Source: JANMDN01 sp031376285 (GTDB lineage: Bacteria; Actinomycetota; Thermoleophilia; Miltoncostaeales; Miltoncostaeaceae). Taken from it: a stretch of 25,737 nt of DNA. How positions within the stretch are numbered: the first letter of the stretch is position 1; each line of letters begins with the position of its first letter. The notes under the pieces were generated by a model. The model was not told where the DNA came from. It saw nothing but the letters and a program-made list of their open reading frames with translations, and searched no databases. The stretch covers positions 1 through 25,737 of the forward strand of contig JANMDN010000065.1 of assembly GCA_031376285.1 (NCBI GenBank). The letters run 5' to 3'. A program made the translations under genes and the position numbers. This document shows, in pieces, positions 22,236 to 25,737 of this stretch.

Positions 22236-23498
22236 CTGTCCACCGGTCGCCGCCAACGCGTCCAGGCGCTCTCCGAGGATGCCTCGGTCACGCCGCTTGA
22301 GCTGTTTTTCGATCTGGTCTTTGTCTACGCCCTCACCCAGGTGACCGCCCTGATGGCAAGCGGCGGCCCCGATGGTCGGGCTGCGACCGGCCGGAGCGTA
22401 CTCGAGGGCATGATCGTCCTCGCGCTCGTCTGGTGGTGCTGGGTGGGCTACTCCTGGCTTGGCAACAACATCCAGGCCGACGAAGGGGTGACGCGCGCCG
22501 CGTTCCTGATGGTGATGGCCACCATGTTCGTGTCGGCCTTGGCAATCCCGGATGCCTTTGGAGGTGCGAGCGGCGACGGGCTTTCCGGCCCGATGATCTT
22601 CGCCGTGACCTACGCAGTTGTGCGCCTCATCCACATCGGTCTCTTCGCCTTCGCCGCGCGTCACGGAGCGGACGCCGGCCTCATGCGCCAGCTTGCGCGG
22701 TTCGGGCTCGTGATGCTGGCCTCGATCGTGCTCACTTTCGTCGGCGCGGCGCTCGGCGGGGACGCGCAGATCTCGTTGTGGCTGGGGGCGATCGCGATCG
22801 ACTACGTCGGCACTCAGGCGATCGGTGCGGCCGGCTGGCGTCTGCGCTCGGCCAGACACTTCGCCGAACGGCATGGGTTGATCATCATCATCGCGCTCGG
22901 CGAATCGATCGTCGCCGTCGGCGTCGGGGTTGGGGCAGTGAAGCTCTCGACATCGATCATCGTGGCATCGGTCCTCGGTATCGCCCTCGCGGGCGCCATG
23001 TGGTGGACCTACTTCGACGTCAGCTCGCTTGCGGCGGAGCGACGGTTCGCGGCGACCTCAGGCGTCGAGCAGACACGTATGGCGCGTGATGCCTACACCT
23101 TCATCCATCTCCCAATGGTGGCCGGCATCGTCCTCGCGGCGCTCGGCATGAAGAAGGTTCTTGGCTACGTCGCGGGAAGCGATGGAGCTCACGATTGGAC
23201 CGACGTGATCCACGGTGTCCCGCCGGCTGCGCTCCACGGCGGAGTCGCGCTCTACCTGCTCGCGCTCGTCGCGCTCCGACGACGCATCGTCGGCTCGTTC
23301 GGTCGGTCCCGCCCGGTTGCGGTCGTTGTGCTCCTCGCGACGATTCCGGTCGGGTTGAACGTTGGTGGGGCGATCGACCTTGCGATCGTCGCCGGAATTA
23401 CCGTCAGCCTGATCGCCTACGAGGCGACCCGCTACGCCGAGACGCGCCACCGGATTCGCCATCTGGATGGCCACGGCGCTCAGGCATCGCCGGAGTAG
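22236..23498 (+). CDS. Low-temperature requirement A (LtrA) family membrane protein, apparent CTG start
   Basis: 420 aa if read from CTG 22236. The frame is open from a TGA at 22206-22208, and no ATG/GTG/TTG occurs before GTG 22338 and ATG 22341. Those two would delete the family's conserved opening (VTPLELFFDLVFVYALTQVT, about 18-37). The strong SD at 22221-22228 supports CTG. The rest is a chain of about 10 hydrophobic helices with LtrA hallmarks such as FAERHGLIIIIALGESIVAVG and AMWWTYFD. LtrA proteins are polytopic membrane proteins first linked to cold growth in Listeria; the biochemical role is unknown. Confidence 0.88.
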   Translation: MSTGRRQRVQALSEDASVTPLELFFDLVFVYALTQVTALMASGGPDGRAATGRSVLEGMIVLALVWWCWVGYSWLGNNIQADEGVTRAAFLMVMATMFVSALAIPDAFGGASGDGLSGPMIFAVTYAVVRLIHIGLFAFAARHGADAGLMRQLARFGLVMLASIVLTFVGAALGGDAQISLWLGAIAIDYVGTQAIGAAGWRLRSARHFAERHGLIIIIALGESIVAVGVGVGAVKLSTSIIVASVLGIALAGAMWWTYFDVSSLAAERRFAATSGVEQTRMARDAYTFIHLPMVAGIVLAALGMKKVLGYVAGSDGAHDWTDVIHGVPPAALHGGVALYLLALVALRRRIVGSFGRSRPVAVVVLLATIPVGLNVGGAIDLAIVAGITVSLIAYEATRYAETRHRIRHLDGHGAQASPE

Positions 23499-23817
23499 GG
23501 TCCTCCGGTCGACGAGTGGCGCGACCCGACCACGGCGACGAGCCTTCCGGCAAGAGGTCTCGTGGCCGGATCCGCGCCCGATTGTCACGCAATTCCCCGC
23601 GCGCCAAGGGGCCACCCCGGACCACCACCCGGTTCTCAGCGTAGTCGGCGAAGTCATTCGGGATGCGCGTCAGATGTGACAGCTCTGTGTCAATCGACGC
23701 AGTCCCGTTCTCCCTCACCCTGGGGTTAGCTCACGATCACCTCCGGGAGCGATCCCTTGACCTGCGCGACGCGACGCGAGAGAAGTAGAGGCACCGTCGC
23801 CGACGAAGGGTTCCGCG
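23499..23817. other. Intergenic region between the LtrA and SnoaL-like genes
   Basis: 319 nt. A 6-bp hairpin (CCGGAG/CTCCGG, 23490-23508) spans the LtrA stop but lacks a T-tract. A minus-strand frame (GTG 23718, beginning RENGTASIDTELSHL) has GC-rich third positions but overlaps the LtrA 3' end and matches no family I know, so it is not called. The SD AAGGG (23806-23810) belongs to the next gene. Confidence 0.5.
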
Positions 23818-24345
23818 ATGACAAGCACGTCCACGAATGGCGCCGTCCAGGCCGCACACGAGGCGATCGACCGCGGCGTCGCCGCCTGGAACGAGCGGGA
23901 TCCTCACGCGATCGTTTCGCAGTGGAGCAAAGACTGCATCTACGAGAGTCCGGTCCTGCCGGAGGGTCGCGTTGTCGGCCGCGACGTATCAAAAGCGGCG
24001 ATCTCCGTACTACTTCGCGCATTCCCCGACTTCACCCTGACCGAAATGGATCGGTGGGTCTCCTCGGATGGTTTGCGAGTCGCGCTCCTGTGGCGGGCAT
24101 CCGGCACGTTCACCGGGCCGCTCGACCCCCCGGGATTCGCGCCGACGGGAGGGCCGGTCGAGGTCGAGGGGATGACCTGCACCGAGCTTCGCGGCGGCGA
24201 GACCGCGCACTTTCGTCACTACTTCGACGTCACCGGGATGGGTCGGCAGCTCGCCGCCGTCCCGCCACGCGGGAGCACCGCCGAGCGCTTCGTGGCCTTC
24301 CTACAGCGCCGCCGTGCATCTCGACTCCGGCGCCGGTCGCCGTAG
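23818..24345 (+). CDS. SnoaL-like / NTF2-fold protein (ester cyclase-like)
   Basis: 175 aa; ATG at 23818 with AAGGG 7 nt upstream. It has the NTF2-like cone fold pattern: an N-terminal helix with AIDRGVAAWNERDPHAIVSQWSKD, the YESPVLPEGRVVGRD strand, LLRAFPDFTLTEMDRW, and the closing strands RVALLWRASGTFTGP and ETAHFRHYFDVTGM. Close relatives are SnoaL-type polyketide cyclases and uncharacterised ester-cyclase-like proteins; no polyketide genes are nearby, so the ligand is unknown. The last 15 or so residues are Arg-rich and look unstructured. Cytoplasmic. Confidence 0.82.
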   Translation: MTSTSTNGAVQAAHEAIDRGVAAWNERDPHAIVSQWSKDCIYESPVLPEGRVVGRDVSKAAISVLLRAFPDFTLTEMDRWVSSDGLRVALLWRASGTFTGPLDPPGFAPTGGPVEVEGMTCTELRGGETAHFRHYFDVTGMGRQLAAVPPRGSTAERFVAFLQRRRASRLRRRSP

Positions 24346-24433
24346 CCGTCCCGCAGCGACCCGGAAGCGATCGACCGGACCACAGCGCTCGACCTCACGC
24401 GAGGGTGCCCGCGACCTGAGACGATGGTCGGCA

Positions 24434-24808
24434 ATGGCGAGAAACATCCTTGGCGGCGAGCTTGAAGCATGTTCGTTTGACCCCATCACCGGCTACCACC
24501 GCGATGGCTGCTGCAACACCGGCTCCGGCGACGTGGGTGTGCACACTGTTTGTGTGGTGATGACCGACGAGTTCCTCGAGTTCTCGAAGGCCAGGGGCAA
24601 TGACCTCTCAACCCCCCGTCCTGAGTGGGGTTTCGCCGGCCTGAACGCCGGTGACCAGTGGTGTTTGTGCGCCCCCAGGTGGCAGGAGGCGTTCGAGGCG
24701 GGCCAGGCGCCAAAAGTGGTCCTCGCCGCGACCCACGAGCTGACGCTTGAATGGTGCGACCACGATGCGCTCCTTGCGCATGCGGTGGATCCCCCAATCG
24801 AGGCCTGA
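24434..24808 (+). CDS. DUF2237 family protein
   Basis: 124 aa from ATG 24434; only a weak SD precedes it, but the family starts at this point (RNILGGELEACSFDPITGYHRDG). Other conserved features: CCNTGSGDVGVHTVCVVMTDEFLEFSK, GNDLSTPRPEWGFAGLNAGDQWCLCAPRWQEA and ATHELTLEW. Several cysteines (CC, WCLC) are conserved in the family, which has no established function. Small and soluble. It lies 88 nt after the SnoaL-like gene and convergent with the isomerase gene. Confidence 0.9.
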   Translation: MARNILGGELEACSFDPITGYHRDGCCNTGSGDVGVHTVCVVMTDEFLEFSKARGNDLSTPRPEWGFAGLNAGDQWCLCAPRWQEAFEAGQAPKVVLAATHELTLEWCDHDALLAHAVDPPIEA

Positions 24809-24976
24809 CGGCGCTCGTGTCATTCTAAATCGCCTGCGGGGATCCGCTGGCTGCGACGCTTGCCGCTTCGGCGTCCTTGGTCGTCCACATACTCCCGATA
24901 TGCGGCCTGACGCTGCGTTCTTGAAGCGCTCGGTCTCGCTCAGCGGATCCCAACACCGGAATTCGCAGTCAACCGT
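24809..24976. other. Convergent gap with an 11-bp inverted repeat
   Basis: 168 nt between convergent genes. GGGATCCGCTG (24839-24849) is repeated in inverse as CAGCGGATCCC (24941-24951), enclosing 91 nt that contain a smaller GACGC/GCGTC stem. This could fold into a long structured element or mark a small insertion; no gene or RNA family was recognised. Confidence 0.4.
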
Positions 24977-25737
24977 CTAGACCGGCCAGGATCGGATCTT
25001 GAGATTGGCGAGGGTGGTGAGCGTGTCCGGCCCGGCGATGAATTCCAAGCCGACCGCACCGGTGTAGCCCGCAGCGTCGAGGCGTTCGAGAAACGCGGGC
25101 AGATTGATGGTCCCAGTGCCGGGCGCGCCACGGCCGGGGCAGTCGGCGTACTGCACATGGGCGACGTGGTCGATGAGGCCGCCCACCTCCGCCACGGGGT
25201 CGGTTCCCCCCATCGCGGCGTGGTAGGCGTCGTAGAGCATTCGCACGTGATCGTGGCCGATCTCATCGAGAAAGCGTGCGGCCACGGCCGGAGTGGAGAC
25301 GAGGTAGCCGGGAACGTCGGTCGCGTTGATCGGCTCGATGACGATCGTTCGTCCATGCCTGCGGGCGAGGTCGCCGCACGCCCGGAGCACGAGCACCGCC
25401 GCGGCGCGCTGATCGCTCTCAGGGACGCCCTCCAGACGACGGCCGGCGAGCACGTTGACAACTGGAGCGTCGACAAGGTCAGCGAGCGCGAGGGCCCGCT
25501 CGACCGCGTCGAGGGTGTGTTCGTAGAGGTCCGGGTTCGTGCAGAAGCCGCGCTCACCGGCCGCGATGTCACCTCCGTCGGCGTTGATGGCCGCGACACG
25601 CACACCCGCGGCGGCGACCCGGGCGGGCCCGGCCGGCGGGGCGCCGGCCGGTGGCCACCAAGACTCGATGACCGCCAAGCCCGCGGCCGCCGCGGCAGCA
25701 GGCCGATCGAGCGGCCCGGGCTCGGTGGAGGGCCTCC
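24977..25737 (-). CDS. Hydroxypyruvate isomerase-like TIM-barrel protein (5' end outside window)
   Basis: 252 residues are visible before TAG at 24979-24977; the frame stays open to the window edge (...STEPGPLDRPAAAAAAG), so only about ten N-terminal residues are missing. A TTG at 25678 is internal, since the family's RPAAAAAAGLAVIESWWP segment starts before it. The AP-endonuclease-2-type sugar isomerase fold shows NADGGDIAAGERGF, the metal ligand Glu in IVIEPIN, LYDAYHAAMGG, HVQYADCPGRGAPGTGTINL and GLEFI near the end. Hyi-type enzymes interconvert hydroxypyruvate and tartronate semialdehyde in glyoxylate metabolism. No other genes of that pathway are in the window, so another sugar-acid substrate is possible. 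Confidence 0.88.
   Translation of the reverse strand, partial: RPSTEPGPLDRPAAAAAAGLAVIESWWPPAGAPPAGPARVAAAGVRVAAINADGGDIAAGERGFCTNPDLYEHTLDAVERALALADLVDAPVVNVLAGRRLEGVPESDQRAAAVLVLRACGDLARRHGRTIVIEPINATDVPGYLVSTPAVAARFLDEIGHDHVRMLYDAYHAAMGGTDPVAEVGGLIDHVAHVQYADCPGRGAPGTGTINLPAFLERLDAAGYTGAVGLEFIAGPDTLTTLANLKIRSWPV

Noticed and set aside
23404..23718. Minus-strand 104-codon frame starting RENGTASIDTELSHL
   Set aside because: Third positions are GC-rich, but it overlaps the conserved end of the LtrA gene, has no clear SD and resembles no known protein; too weak to call.

Overview
The window is a high-GC, gene-dense stretch of bacterial chromosome, most likely from an actinobacterium and, by inference, from the Thermoleophilia/Solirubrobacterales side of that phylum. 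The grounds are very high GC at third codon positions, many GTG starts, an F420-type deazaflavin-dependent nitroreductase, TAnnnT -10 boxes without clear -35 boxes, and secreted DUF11/SdrD-B-like proteins. No rRNA, tRNA, CRISPR array, transposase or phage gene was seen.

Left part (1-5324, all + strand): an end-truncated gene and two complete genes encode secreted modular surface proteins of one family. All three end in the same (T/S)GGVTG tail. They are followed at once by a secreted L,D-transpeptidase and then an SRPBCC protein. A convergent gap holding a 12-bp inverted repeat (5355-5411) separates this block from a minus-strand pair: an MFS exporter (9624-8311) and, 193 nt downstream of it, a large LuxR-type (LAL) regulator (8117-5439). 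The exporter is divergent from a secreted N,N-dimethylformamidase-beta-like protein across a 591-nt gap rich in palindromes.

Middle (12229-19406): ETF-ubiquinone oxidoreductase, which lacks one of the four expected Fe-S cysteines, overlaps a helical protein of unknown function. A TPR-GGDEF diguanylate cyclase, a PPOX-fold flavoenzyme and a gamma-carbonic anhydrase lie on the minus strand. Divergent from the anhydrase is a + strand run: cytochrome c lipoprotein, STAS anti-sigma antagonist, seryl-tRNA synthetase.

Right part (19470-25737): a secreted M11-like zinc metalloprotease with FN3 domains, the F420-type nitroreductase, a LtrA family membrane protein, a SnoaL-like protein, a DUF2237 protein and, convergent and cut by the window edge, a hydroxypyruvate isomerase-like enzyme.

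The points most worth a second look are the shared GGVTG C-terminus on three tandem surface proteins, two genes (serS and ltrA-like) whose only start that gives a full-length family N-terminus is CTG, the missing Fe-S ligand in ETF-QO with its coupled unknown partner, and an out-of-frame, well-primed segment in front of the LAL regulator. I saw no single obvious new defence or biosynthetic system. The surface-protein cluster is the best candidate for undescribed biology.
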